Part shown: piece after piece, positions 1 to 7,529 of the stretch
How positions within the stretch are numbered: the stretch's first letter is position 1
How the letters are laid out: the number at the start of each line of letters is the position of its first letter
NCBI GenBank assembly: GCA_019313725.1
Contig: JAFDAT010000046.1
Coordinates: 1 to 15,761, forward strand
Length of the DNA: 15,761 bases
Direction: 5' to 3'
From: Deltaproteobacteria bacterium
GTDB taxonomy: Bacteria > Desulfobacterota > Desulfobacteria > Desulfobacterales > B30-G6
Notes under the pieces: model-generated
The model's database searches: none
What the model was told of the DNA's origin: nothing
The model's input: the letters and a program-made list of their open reading frames with translations, nothing else
Position numbers and translations under genes: made by a program

Positions 1-64
1 TGCCCCAGTCTTCCAATTGATCCGACGGAATATTGGCAGCGTCCTTGATTTTTATAATCGTCAT
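1..64 (-). CDS. N-terminal fragment of an unidentified protein, cut by the window edge
   Basis: An ATG at 64-62 opens a leftward frame reading MTIIKIKDAANIPSDQLEDW, open to the left end of the window (21 complete codons). An AAGGAGA Shine-Dalgarno sequence lies 8 bases upstream (72-78), and the gene begins 19 bases after the potI stop, so it is very probably the next gene of the same leftward row. Too little is visible to name it. The LEDWG segment is reminiscent of the start of some small cupin-domain proteins, but that is a weak impression only. Confidence 0.5.
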   Translation of the reverse strand, partial: MTIIKIKDAANIPSDQLEDWG

Positions 65-83
65 GGTTCGTTCTCCTTATGCT

Positions 84-929
84 TTAATCCGTATCGCGCA
101 TGGCGGCCTGGATTTCGAATTTGCGTTGTCTCTCGGTACGGAACATCAAGATCCCGGCCCCTACGGCACACAGAGAGACGAACAGCACAACGATGGTGGC
201 CAGGGCATTGATTTTCGGGCTGGCCCCCAGGCGCACACTGGAAAAGACTTTCATGGGCAGCGTTGTTGCCCCGGGACCGGCCACAAAACTCGATATGACC
301 AGGTCATCCAGGGACAGGGTAAAGGCCAGCAGCCAACCCGCGGCAACCGCCGGCATGATGATCGGAAGCGTGATCGCGGTGAACACCTTGAATGGCGGTG
401 CCCCGAGATCCATGGCGGCCTCTTCGATGGACTCATCCATCTCCCTCAGGCGCGAGGTGATAACCACGGCGACGAAGGCCGCACAAAAAGTGACGTGCGC
501 GATCCACAAGGTGAGCAGACCCCGGCCGTCCGGCCAGCCGATTACTTTTTCCATGGAGACGAAAAGCAGCAGCATCGACAGGCCGGTGATGACTTCCGGC
601 ATCACCAGGGGTGCTGTGATCATGCCGGCAAAAAGGTTGTGGCCGCGAAATCGACCGAAGCGCGCCATCACCAGACCGGCAAGTACCCCCAAAGCTGCGG
701 CGGCCGTGGCACTCATCAGGGCCAGGCGCAGACTGAGCCAGGCAGCCGTCAGCATCTGCCTGTCCTGGAACAGTTCCCAGTACCACTTGGTTGAAAACCC
801 GGCCCAGACGGTAACGAGCTTCGACTCGTTAAACGAAAAAATAATCAGAATGACAATGGGTGCGTACAGAAAGGTGTAACCCAACAGCAACCACACACTC
901 AGCAAGGGGGATCGTCTGGTTGCGCTCAT
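84..929 (-). CDS. potI: putrescine ABC transporter permease, PotI-like
   Basis: One of two inner-membrane permease subunits of a polyamine ABC importer. The 281-residue length equals that of E. coli PotI as I recall it, and the sequence follows PotI closely: FLYAPIVILIIFSFN near the N terminus, KLVTVWAGFSTKWY, MITAPLVMPEVITGLS, and the cytoplasmic EAA coupling motif (EEAAMDLGAPPFKVF, about residues 169-183) that docks on the ATPase. About six hydrophobic membrane segments are visible. The ATG at 929 overlaps the potH stop as ATGA (926-929), which implies translational coupling. The last gene of potFGHI, it is followed after 19 bases by another gene. The family and the PotI rather than PotC assignment are secure by resemblance; the transported substrate in this organism is inferred. 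Confidence 0.93.
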   Translation of the reverse strand: MSATRRSPLLSVWLLLGYTFLYAPIVILIIFSFNESKLVTVWAGFSTKWYWELFQDRQMLTAAWLSLRLALMSATAAAALGVLAGLVMARFGRFRGHNLFAGMITAPLVMPEVITGLSMLLLFVSMEKVIGWPDGRGLLTLWIAHVTFCAAFVAVVITSRLREMDESIEEAAMDLGAPPFKVFTAITLPIIMPAVAAGWLLAFTLSLDDLVISSFVAGPGATTLPMKVFSSVRLGASPKINALATIVVLFVSLCAVGAGILMFRTERQRKFEIQAAMRDTD

Positions 930-1831
930 GACTCTACCATCTCCTGGGTCTGGTGTTTATGGAACCACATCATGGGTATGATCAAGAGCAGCAGCATGGC
1001 GATGGCCACGGCCGATGCCACAGGCCAGTCACGGTTATTGAAAAATTCTTCCCACAATACCTTGCCGATCATCAGCGTGTCGGGTCCGCCCAGAAGCGCG
1101 GGAATCACAAACTCGCCCACTGCGGGTATGAACACGAGCATGGAACCGGCGATAATGCCCCCTTTGGAGAGCGGCAGCGTGACGAATAGAAATGTTTTCC
1201 AGGGCTTGGCCCCCAGATCGGCGGCGGCTTCCAGGTAAGACTCATCGAGTTTCACCAGATTGGTGTAGAGCGGCAGGACCATGAAGGGCAGATAAGCGTA
1301 GACAATACCGACATAAACGGCAAAATCAGTGTGCAGCATGTGCAGCGGCGTATCGATAATCCCCAGCTTCAGCAGCAGGTTATTGATCAGTCCGTTGGTT
1401 TTCAATATACCGATCCAGGCGTAGATCCGCAGCAGAAACGAGGTCCAGTATGGCAGGACAATGCCCAGCAAGAGCAGGTTGCGGATCCCCGGGTGGGCGC
1501 GGGCAATACCATAAGCAAGCGGATAGCCCACCAGCAGGGCCAGGAAGGTGGCCCCGGCAGCCATCTTCAGCGAACTCAGGTACGCGGAAAGATAGAGTTT
1601 ATCCTTGAACAGGAACAGATAGTTGCCGACATTCAACATGACGGACAGCTTTTCTTCCGCGTATGCGAAAAGTTCCGTGAACGGCGGTCTGGCGATGGCC
1701 ATCTCGGCAAAGCTGATTTTGAAAACAATGGCAAAGGGAAACACCAAAAACAGCAGCAGCCAGATAAAAGGGATACCGATGACGGTCATCCGTCCAGACG
1801 GCAGAAATTTTTTAAAATTCAATTTTACCAT
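926..1831 (-). CDS. potH: putrescine ABC transporter permease, PotH-like
   Basis: Partner permease of PotI, 301 residues (E. coli PotH is slightly longer, 317). An N-terminal membrane segment (GIPFIWLLLFLVFPFAIVF) precedes a periplasmic stretch, then further membrane segments and the EAA motif EAAADLGAKPWKTF (about residues 201-214). The C terminus ends in a last hydrophobic helix. The start ATG at 1831 lies inside the end of potG (7-base overlap, ATGGTAA), and the gene ends in a 4-base overlap with potI, so potG-H-I are tightly coupled. With PotF and PotG it would form a PotF-PotH-PotI-PotG complex importing putrescine or a related diamine. Confidence 0.93.
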   Translation of the reverse strand: MVKLNFKKFLPSGRMTVIGIPFIWLLLFLVFPFAIVFKISFAEMAIARPPFTELFAYAEEKLSVMLNVGNYLFLFKDKLYLSAYLSSLKMAAGATFLALLVGYPLAYGIARAHPGIRNLLLLGIVLPYWTSFLLRIYAWIGILKTNGLINNLLLKLGIIDTPLHMLHTDFAVYVGIVYAYLPFMVLPLYTNLVKLDESYLEAAADLGAKPWKTFLFVTLPLSKGGIIAGSMLVFIPAVGEFVIPALLGGPDTLMIGKVLWEEFFNNRDWPVASAVAIAMLLLLIIPMMWFHKHQTQEMVES

Positions 1832-2946
1832 GTCAGCACCACTGCCGCGCCCGGCTGCCAGCTAAGGTAGACTTCATCATCCCAGGTAATACGTCCTTCG
1901 GCAAGACGATCCACGTTGGCCAGGGTGACGCGGATAATCATACCGCTCTGGGTCTTCACGTGATAGATTGACAGACCGCCAACATAGGCAATTTCTTCCA
2001 CGACACCGCGGGCATGGTTATATTCACCGGACGGTGGGGTGGTATCGATGGTCATTTTTTCAGGCCGGACAGCCACCCAGATATCAGTTCCCACCGAACC
2101 CGATATGCCGTGGTCGACATAAATTTCCCGATTAAGCTCTGGGGCATCGATAATGACATGGTCGGCCGAGTTTTCGATAACGGTTCCCGAAAAAGTATTG
2201 ACAGTCCCGATGAACTCCGCTGTCCGGCGGCAATTGGGGTATTCGTACACCTTGTGGGGCGTGCCGGTCTGCAGGAGCTTGCCGTCATGCATGACGCCGA
2301 TGCGGGTGGCCATGGTCATGGCCTCCTCCTGATCATGGGTAACCATCACACAGGTTACGCCGACGCTTTCAATGATGTTGACCACCTCCAGCTGCATTTG
2401 TTCCCGGAGTTTTTTATCCAGAGCGGCCATGGGTTCGTCCAGAAGCAGCAATTTGGGGCTCTTGGCCAGGCTGCGCGCCAGGGCGACGCGCTGGCGCTGG
2501 CCGCCTGAAAGCTGGTGAGGAAAACGATTGAACAGTTCTTTCATGTGCACCAGTTCCAGAAGTTCATCCACGCGCTGTTTGATCTTCGCCCTGGGAACCC
2601 GGTCCTGCTTCAGGCCGAAAGCGATATTTTTGGAAACATTCATGTGGGGAAACAGGGCATAGGACTGAAACATCATGTTGACCGGCCGGTTATACGGCTG
2701 GATCGACTGCATGTCTTCCCCGTCGATGACAATCTGTCCGTCGGTGGGTATTTCGAAACCGGCCAGCAGCCGGAGCAGAGTGGTTTTGCCGCACCCGGAG
2801 GCACCCAGAAGCGCAAAGACCTCACCCTTTTTAATGTTCAGGTCGACATTGTCCACGGCGGTTATCGCATCGAATTTTTTAGCTCGGAAGCCTCGTCCGC
2901 CGCGGATTCGGGCATTATTTCTGGTTGACTCATATGGTGCTCCCAT
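1825..2946 (-). CDS. potG: putrescine ABC transporter ATPase, PotG-like; N terminus uncertain
   Basis: ATPase subunit of the potFGHI importer. Counting from the ATG at 2946 (373 residues): Walker A GASGCGKT at 48-55, Q-loop FQSYALFP at 93-100, signature LSGGQ at 146-150, Walker B LLLLDEP at 166-172, H-loop His204, then a C-terminal TOBE-type regulatory region. From KKFDAITAVD onward it matches PotG very well. Upstream of that, the usual first beta strand (LLEIRNLTK-like) is missing, and the in-frame N terminus is odd, Arg/Gly-rich and has no ribosome site. An ATG at 2933 in the neighbouring frame has a good GGGAG site 6 bases upstream. It would join the PotG frame if the A6 run at 2875-2880 had one more A. 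A frameshift or sequence error near the start is therefore likely. The frame stays open upstream to an ATG at 3075, but that extension shows no family resemblance. Confidence 0.88.
   Translation of the reverse strand: MGAPYESTRNNARIRGGRGFRAKKFDAITAVDNVDLNIKKGEVFALLGASGCGKTTLLRLLAGFEIPTDGQIVIDGEDMQSIQPYNRPVNMMFQSYALFPHMNVSKNIAFGLKQDRVPRAKIKQRVDELLELVHMKELFNRFPHQLSGGQRQRVALARSLAKSPKLLLLDEPMAALDKKLREQMQLEVVNIIESVGVTCVMVTHDQEEAMTMATRIGVMHDGKLLQTGTPHKVYEYPNCRRTAEFIGTVNTFSGTVIENSADHVIIDAPELNREIYVDHGISGSVGTDIWVAVRPEKMTIDTTPPSGEYNHARGVVEEIAYVGGLSIYHVKTQSGMIIRVTLANVDRLAEGRITWDDEVYLSWQPGAAVVLTW
2940..2944 (-). promoter_or_regulatory. ribosome binding site pointing to an alternative potG start
   Basis: GGGAG on the minus strand, 6 bases before the ATG at 2933-2931. 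This ATG is one frame away from the conserved PotG reading frame. The in-frame ATG at 2946 is preceded only by CCCCGCC and has no ribosome site. The site is the main evidence that the real start is 2933 and that a one-base discrepancy lies in the A6 run at 2875-2880. Confidence 0.45.
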
Positions 2947-3100
2947 GGCGGGGCTACGGCCCCCGGCACGATCGAAATTGATTATATGCATATAAAATGC
3001 GGTCAAAGTAAATACTGGAAAGTCTGGCGGACAACCGGACTGCGACGTGCTGCAGTCCGAGCTGCCTTTAGCCATTCTTAATCAAACGACACGGGTATGG

Positions 3101-3141
3101 AAAAAATTCCTGTCATGCATCAAATGACGATGCATGACAGG
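3101..3141 (-). terminator. intrinsic terminator / attenuator between potF and potG
   Basis: A perfect 13-bp inverted repeat (CCTGTCATGCATC at 3109-3121, complement at 3129-3141, 7-base loop) is followed on the minus strand by AATTTTTT (3108-3101). It lies 18 bases after the potF stop. Partial termination here would give more binding protein PotF than membrane subunits, as is common in ABC importer operons. The rest of 2947-3158 shows no supported gene. Confidence 0.8.
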
Positions 3142-3158
3142 CGTCAATCTTCAAGGGG

Positions 3159-4277
3159 TTATTGACCGGTCTTCAATTTGGTCCAGGTCCGGTTCCTCAC
3201 GCGTGAGATTTTGGGCGGCATCACCTTCAAGGTAAAAAGCCCCTTCATGGTCTCCTCCGAAGGATAGATCGCCTTGTCGTTGCGGATCTCCTTATCGATA
3301 AAGGGAAACGCATCGGCATTGCCGTTGGGGAAGGATACGTAGTTGGTAATACCTGCAATGACCTCCGGATCCATGATAAAATCAAGAAATTTGTGGGCGT
3401 TGTCAACGTTGTCGGCATCGGACGGGATCGCCATCATATCGAACCAGGTTACTGCGCCTTCCTTGGGGATTGAATAGGCCACTTCCACCCCGGCCCCGGC
3501 TTCGTCCGCCCGGTCACGAGCCTGCAAAATATCGCCCGACCACCCGACCACGGCACAGATGTCGCCGTTGGCCAGGTCGTTGATGTACTGCGATGAGTGA
3601 AAATATTTTATGCTGGGACGGATGCTCTTCAGCATGGACAGCGCATCTTCGGTGTAGTCCTTCGATTCCATGCTGTTGGGATCTTTGCCCAAATAGTGCA
3701 GGGCCGCCGAAAGGATCTCGCTGGGGTCATCCAGCAGCACGAGGCCGCATTCTTTTAATTTGGCGGCATTTTCAGGTTTGAAAATGAGATCCCAGCTGTC
3801 TACCGGGGCTTTCCCGCCAAAAGCAGCCTGGACTTTTTTTACGTTGTAACCGATCCCCGTGGTACCCCACATGTAAGGGATGGAAAATTTATTTCCCGGG
3901 TCCACGATCTCCAGCACCCTCAGGATATCTTTATCGAGATGCTTGTAGTTTTTCAGCTTGGAGCGGTCGAGTTCCTGGAACACCCCGGCATTGATTTGAC
4001 GCCCGATGAAGTTATTGGAAGGAAACACGACATCGTACCCGGTTTTTCCTGCAAGCAGCTTGGCCTCCAGCACTTCGTTGCTGTCAAAAACATCGTAGGT
4101 GACATTGATGCCGGTCTCTTTTTCGAAAACGGAAACCGGGCCTCCGGGCCCCTCATCCATGTAATCGGACCAATTGTATACGTGGAGAACCTCCTTGGCA
4201 ACCGCCGCGGATGCCCCTGATAAAAACAATGCCATCGTAGCGACTAATAGAATACAAAGCGTGCGTTTCCTGATCAT
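3159..4277 (-). CDS. potF: periplasmic putrescine-binding protein, PotF-like
   Basis: Solute-binding protein that delivers substrate to PotGHI. It begins with a basic/hydrophobic signal peptide (IRKRTLCILLVATMALFL, then SGASAAVA with likely cleavage near AVA-K). The mature part follows E. coli PotF closely: YNWSDY at 34-39, VFDSNEVLEAKL, PYMWGTTGIGYNV, PVDSWDLIFKPEN, YFHSSQYINDLANGDIC, GWSGD, TWFDM. The Trp/Asp and Phe-Asp positions that grip the diamine in PotF (YNWSD, WxGD, WFD) are kept, so putrescine or a close diamine fits. One pocket Tyr near the C terminus appears as Phe (YVSFP); that comparison is from memory. Start: GTG at 4280 and ATG at 4277 both follow a GGAGG; ATG (7-base spacing) is chosen, giving 372 residues. 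It sits 183 bases after mtbB. Confidence 0.93.
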   Translation of the reverse strand: MIRKRTLCILLVATMALFLSGASAAVAKEVLHVYNWSDYMDEGPGGPVSVFEKETGINVTYDVFDSNEVLEAKLLAGKTGYDVVFPSNNFIGRQINAGVFQELDRSKLKNYKHLDKDILRVLEIVDPGNKFSIPYMWGTTGIGYNVKKVQAAFGGKAPVDSWDLIFKPENAAKLKECGLVLLDDPSEILSAALHYLGKDPNSMESKDYTEDALSMLKSIRPSIKYFHSSQYINDLANGDICAVVGWSGDILQARDRADEAGAGVEVAYSIPKEGAVTWFDMMAIPSDADNVDNAHKFLDFIMDPEVIAGITNYVSFPNGNADAFPFIDKEIRNDKAIYPSEETMKGLFTLKVMPPKISRVRNRTWTKLKTGQ

Positions 4278-4284
4278 CACATAA

Positions 4285-4289
4285 CCTCC
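4285..4289 (-). promoter_or_regulatory. ribosome binding site deciding the potF start
   Basis: GGAGG on the minus strand is 4 bases from a GTG at 4280 and 7 bases from the ATG at 4277. The spacing favours ATG. The rest of the mtbB-potF gap (4290-4460) shows no sigma-54 promoter and no clear T-tailed terminator, so potF is probably read through from the upstream promoter. Confidence 0.6.
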
Positions 4290-4460
4290 AATCTTGAAAT
4301 TGTTATTGCCAATTCGCCCCGGGCCGATGATAGCCGCCCAGGGACTGTCCAGTCATTTTCGTATTGATGAACGTAAAAAATATCCTAAAGAATGTCCACA
4401 TAATTTTGCACCCGCTGAAAAAAAATCTCGTATGGCGGGGGTGAACCGTCTGCCGGGCAC

Positions 4461-5876
4461 CTAATTCAAGGGCGCGTTGAGCTTGGATTTAAATAGATTC
4501 ACCGAATTGATCGATATATCCAGCAAATCGGCGATTCTGGATTTGGCTGTTATGCCTTTGACACCGTCGGCGGCAGCACAGATGTTGCCGATATCGAGTT
4601 TCTTGCGCACGTTCTGCATGACATCTTCATTGCAGAGGTCCGCAACGTCAATTTTCAATTTTTCGGCTACGTACTGCTTGGCCGCATCAATTTTCATTTG
4701 TCGGGTCAATTGCATCCAGGCCACCAGATCTCCAGCGGTCCGAATACCACACATACCCGACGCCATGATATGAGCAGTTGCCATGCCAAAAGGATCTCCG
4801 ACACCAACCTACAAACCGTCGGCCTTGCCGATCTGCACCAACGCTTTGGAGGAACGCGTGACACTGTCAATGGGTGGAACCTCAACCATGGGAACCCCGC
4901 ATACCCCCATGCCGACATTGGGGTGTACCGGAATGTTGGCAACAGCCACCGTTTCCTTGACAAACGTCACCGCACGGGCGAGGTTCCAGGGTGTGGATTC
5001 GGTCGCGCTGACGTTTATGGCCGGCCCGAAAATATCTGCCCCGGCTTCCTCGGCGATCTTGACCTGTTCGTGGGGGAACATACCCGCCAGGCGCTTGCCG
5101 TTATATTCGATTTCCCCGTGAAGGCCGAGAACAAACTCACTGGCCATGCCCACTTCAAGGGCCATGTCGGGGGCAATTTTCTTCAATTCAGCCACGGCCT
5201 TGAGCGTAGCGCAAAAATCAGCGTCACCGGCCGATCCACTGGTATCGAAATTGAACCCGTCGCAGCCGACGTCGTAAAGTTCCTTGGCACAAAAAACCAG
5301 GTCTTCGGTCAGGGCCTCGGCGGCCATTTCCTGGGCGCGGCGGGCTTCCTCGATTTTGCCCTGGGGAATCAGTTCCGCAGCGTTGGGAAAGGGGCCGTCC
5401 GGCTGGAAGTACAGTCCCAGGTTGGGCTGGGTGCCATAAATCAGCGGGATCGTCGTGGCCTGGGAATACATGTAGTAGCGTTGCTTTTCGTAATTGATAA
5501 TCGATTTTATGGGCTTGCAGCTGTAATCGTAATGACCCATGCCCGCCGTATCGGCGCAGCATATACGTTCAAATGCCAACACGGCATTGAAGTATCCCAT
5601 GGGCAGGGCCGTTCCGCCATCGGGTTGGTCCACGACCATGATACCCGAGGCGCCATCATCGGTGGTTATGACCTCTTCACCGGGGGAAACACTTACAATG
5701 CGGTTTGGATCGGCGAATATCTCATACAGGTGTTCGCATTCATCGGATGTCAAGGGCGGAATTTCACCCATTTCGGCAGCATCCTGTGTCCCCGCCAATA
5801 GGTCTTCTTTTACTTCATCGGGGGACATCGAGATGCGCTCCCCGTCTCCCATCCTGATCAAAATATGATCCGACAT
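4461..5876 (-). CDS. mtbB: dimethylamine:corrinoid methyltransferase MtbB, with an internal pyrrolysine (UAG) codon
   Basis: Transfers a methyl group from dimethylamine to the cobalt of a corrinoid protein, leaving monomethylamine. A simple translation stops after 355 residues at a TAG (4809-4811), but the same frame continues for 115 more residues of clear MtbB sequence. Reading TAG as pyrrolysine gives 471 residues, close to the archaeal enzyme (about 467), with Pyl at 356, the position I recall for Methanosarcina MtbB. The context KADGL-Pyl-VGVGDPFGM and then AHIMASGM matches the family. Other landmarks are NFDTSGSAGD, FPHEQVKIAEEAGADIFGP, WNLARAVTFVKETV and PPIDSVTR. The start ATG follows a GGAGG, 12 bases after the aminotransferase gene. 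The final stop is itself TAG. Decoding needs tRNA-Pyl and PylRS genes, which lie elsewhere. The substrate may be dimethylamine or a related dimethylated amine. Confidence 0.95.
4809..4811 (-). other. in-frame amber codon predicted to encode pyrrolysine (Pyl356 of MtbB)
   Basis: TAG on the minus strand between GGTTTG and GTTGGTGTCGGAG. Family-specific sequence runs without a break on both sides (KADGL before, VGVGDPFGM after), which excludes a true stop or a pseudogene. In MtbB the pyrrolysine is the catalytic residue thought to bind and present the methylamine to the Co(I) corrinoid. Confidence 0.93.
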
Positions 5877-5888
5877 TATTTTCCTCCT

Positions 5889-7268
5889 TTAGTTGTTTTC
5901 GGCCTGTACCAGGCTGAGAGCCAAGTCTTTTGCTGTTGCCGACATAGCATTATCCAATTTGGAAACTATCGTGTCGATGGTTTTCAAACGGATCACTCCC
6001 GGCGGCTCAATTCGAATTACCCTGGGGTTGTTTAAGGCTCTGCCGATGGCTACCCCCCTTTTCAAAAGCGCTTCTGATACGGCCCTGCCGATTTCCGGGG
6101 TCGGATACTCCAAGCCGATAAGCAACCCTTTTCCACGAACATCCAGCAGAATGGTATGTTTTTTCCGAAGCACCTTCAACTTTGCCAACATATAATCTCC
6201 CTTGCGGGCGATTTGATTCGGGATATCGTTTTCAAGAATTAACTTAATGGTGGCAATGGCTGCCGCGCAAGCCAGAGGCATACCAGCGGTTGTTGGTTGG
6301 CTTAATATCCAGGGATTGTTTACCAACTCTTCCACCCAGAGGTGTTCCCTGGTGATGATGCCCGTAATAGGCATCACCCCGCCCCCAATTGCCTTTCCGA
6401 AGACCAGGATGTCGGGAACGACCCCGCAGCCTTCACAGGCCCAAAATGTACCGGTTCGGCCCATGCCGGTTTGAATTTCATCTATAATCAACAACACACC
6501 GTAGCGGTCGCAGATTTCACGCATTTGTTGCAGATAATTATCTGGAGGGATCACAATACCGGCGGTAACCTGAATAGGCTCTACGATTACGGCAGCCACG
6601 GTTTCGCCAACGGCAATCAGGTTCATAATCGCTATTTCGGCGGCTTCCGAGTTTCCGAATTCCACGTGTTGTACACCCTTAATTTTAGGGAGGTACGATT
6701 TGCTGTAAGCCACTTTGCCGGCGGCCGAGGCTGCTCCGAAGGATTTACCGTGGCAAGCATTTACCGTCGAAATTATAAAATAATTATCCGAGGTCACGCG
6801 GGCAAAATTAAGTGCCAGTTCAATGGCTTCGGTTGCTTCATTGCAGAAATGAACATATTTTAAATCACCCGGCGCGCTCATTGAAACCAGCCTGGCCAGA
6901 TACCCTCGCAACGGGTCGAGCAATTCCGGGTTATGCAAGGCATGACGATTCAGCTGGGCCTGAACGGCTTTTATGATCTCGGGGTTCTGATGCCCGGCGA
7001 TATTTGCTCCGCAGCCGCCCAGACAATCGACAAATTCATTTCCGTAGGGATCTTTGAACGTTTCCTGAGTACCCTCCCATTCAACCAGCACGGTATCCAT
7101 GGCAACCGATTTGCTGTATCTCAGCCAGCCTGGGTTCACGTGTTCATTAAAATGTTCGATGGATTCATTCACAATCTGTTCTCGGTCCCCGGGGCTTAAT
7201 CGGTCTTTATATATGAATTCCAGGGCACGCGTTGCTTCCCTTAAAATAGCTTCATTCTTCTCTGCCAT
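5889..7268 (-). CDS. class III PLP aminotransferase, putrescine aminotransferase (PatA) family with an altered cofactor pocket
   Basis: 459 residues, the same length as I recall for E. coli PatA (YgjG), which converts putrescine to 4-aminobutanal. PatA-like segments: EHVNPGWLRYSKSV, FVDCLGG, HNPELLDPLRGYLA, PKIKGVQHVEFGN, IVEPIQ, IIDEIQTGMGRTG (Asp263 for the PLP ring nitrogen), FGKAIGGGVMP (Lys292 for the Schiff base), MPLACAAAIATI and RVIRIEPP. Three usual PLP contacts differ. The phosphate loop reads NEATEA (143-148) instead of NSGTEA. The aromatic residue that stacks on PLP before HG is Cys172 (CHGKS). The FGGN-like motif is TAGM (327-330). Catalytic Lys and Asp are kept, so an active enzyme with a shifted substrate is as likely as a degenerate one. 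It is first in the leftward row behind a sigma-54 promoter, and its GAGGTG ribosome site supports the ATG at 7268. Potentially it deaminates the amine imported by PotFGHI. Confidence 0.85.
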   Translation of the reverse strand: MAEKNEAILREATRALEFIYKDRLSPGDREQIVNESIEHFNEHVNPGWLRYSKSVAMDTVLVEWEGTQETFKDPYGNEFVDCLGGCGANIAGHQNPEIIKAVQAQLNRHALHNPELLDPLRGYLARLVSMSAPGDLKYVHFCNEATEAIELALNFARVTSDNYFIISTVNACHGKSFGAASAAGKVAYSKSYLPKIKGVQHVEFGNSEAAEIAIMNLIAVGETVAAVIVEPIQVTAGIVIPPDNYLQQMREICDRYGVLLIIDEIQTGMGRTGTFWACEGCGVVPDILVFGKAIGGGVMPITGIITREHLWVEELVNNPWILSQPTTAGMPLACAAAIATIKLILENDIPNQIARKGDYMLAKLKVLRKKHTILLDVRGKGLLIGLEYPTPEIGRAVSEALLKRGVAIGRALNNPRVIRIEPPGVIRLKTIDTIVSKLDNAMSATAKDLALSLVQAENN

Positions 7269-7299
7269 GCTAATTCACCTCGTCAGGATGTTCTATAAA

Positions 7300-7315
7300 C
7301 GCACGTTTTATGCCA
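7300..7315 (-). promoter_or_regulatory. sigma-54 (-24/-12) promoter of the leftward operon
   Basis: The minus strand reads TGGCATAAAACGTGCG: GG and GC dinucleotides separated by exactly 10 bases, with TGGCA and TGC matching the TGGCAC-N5-TTGCW consensus. Transcription would start near 7289, about 20 bases before the aminotransferase ATG. The close resemblance to the rightward promoter at 9948-9963 supports it. Confidence 0.75.
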
Positions 7316-7395
7316 CAATGAAAAAAACTATATTAACCATCTATAATAGTTATAAATAGTTGCAAAAATTAATAATTAAGATTGGGTTGCAAATT

Positions 7396-7409
7396 TCTCA
7401 TTAATGAGA
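7396..7409. promoter_or_regulatory. palindromic operator / enhancer site upstream of the leftward sigma-54 promoter
   Basis: A perfect 14-bp palindrome, TCTCATTAATGAGA, is centred about 113 bases upstream of the predicted leftward start. That is a usual distance for a bacterial enhancer-binding protein. The same TCTCAT-N2-ATGAGA arrangement occurs at 9865-9878 before the rightward operon, and the activator gene lies between the two. It may also affect the activator's own expression, since it is 121 bases before that gene. Confidence 0.7.
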
Positions 7410-7494
7410 TAATCTCAGTCCGACTTTAATGTGAATCCGTCTAAACAGCTAAATCAAATGGTGATTTCTAAAAAGTCTCATAATTAAGAATTGA

Positions 7495-7510
7495 GTATCA
7501 CTATTAAGAT
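7495..7510 (-). promoter_or_regulatory. upstream conserved motif ATCTTAAT-nn-TGATAC, leftward copy
   Basis: The minus strand reads ATCTTAATAGTGATAC. It matches 14 of 16 bases with the plus-strand sequence at 9764-9779, and both are preceded by at least six A. Its centre is 100 bp upstream of the TCTCAT palindrome centre, the same distance as in the rightward region. A further ATCTTAAT lies at 7375-7382 (minus) between palindrome and promoter. The role is unknown. It sits just before the activator's ribosome site. Confidence 0.4.
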
Positions 7511-7529
7511 TTTTTTAAGGGTGTAAAAT

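Noticed and set aside
33..794. Long open frames opposite the pot genes (plus strand 33-794, 100-879, 1331-1870, 2014-2508)
   Set aside because: They are antisense shadows with His/Gln/Arg-rich low-complexity translations; the minus-strand genes are clear transporter subunits.
4461..4784. A separate 107-residue protein starting MATAHIMASGM
   Set aside because: It is the C-terminal part of MtbB after the amber codon, in the same frame and with continuous family sequence, so it is not an independent gene.
4698..5801. 367-codon plus-strand frame opposite mtbB
   Set aside because: It is antisense to a well-conserved MtbB, has no ribosome site or family resemblance, and its openness follows from the codon pattern of mtbB.
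7387..7413. Possible sigma-70 promoter TTGCAA ... GATAAT for the activator, overlapping the palindrome
   Set aside because: The spacer is only 15 bases and the -35 is weak; in AT-rich DNA such matches are common. Autoregulation through the palindrome remains possible but is not shown by this.
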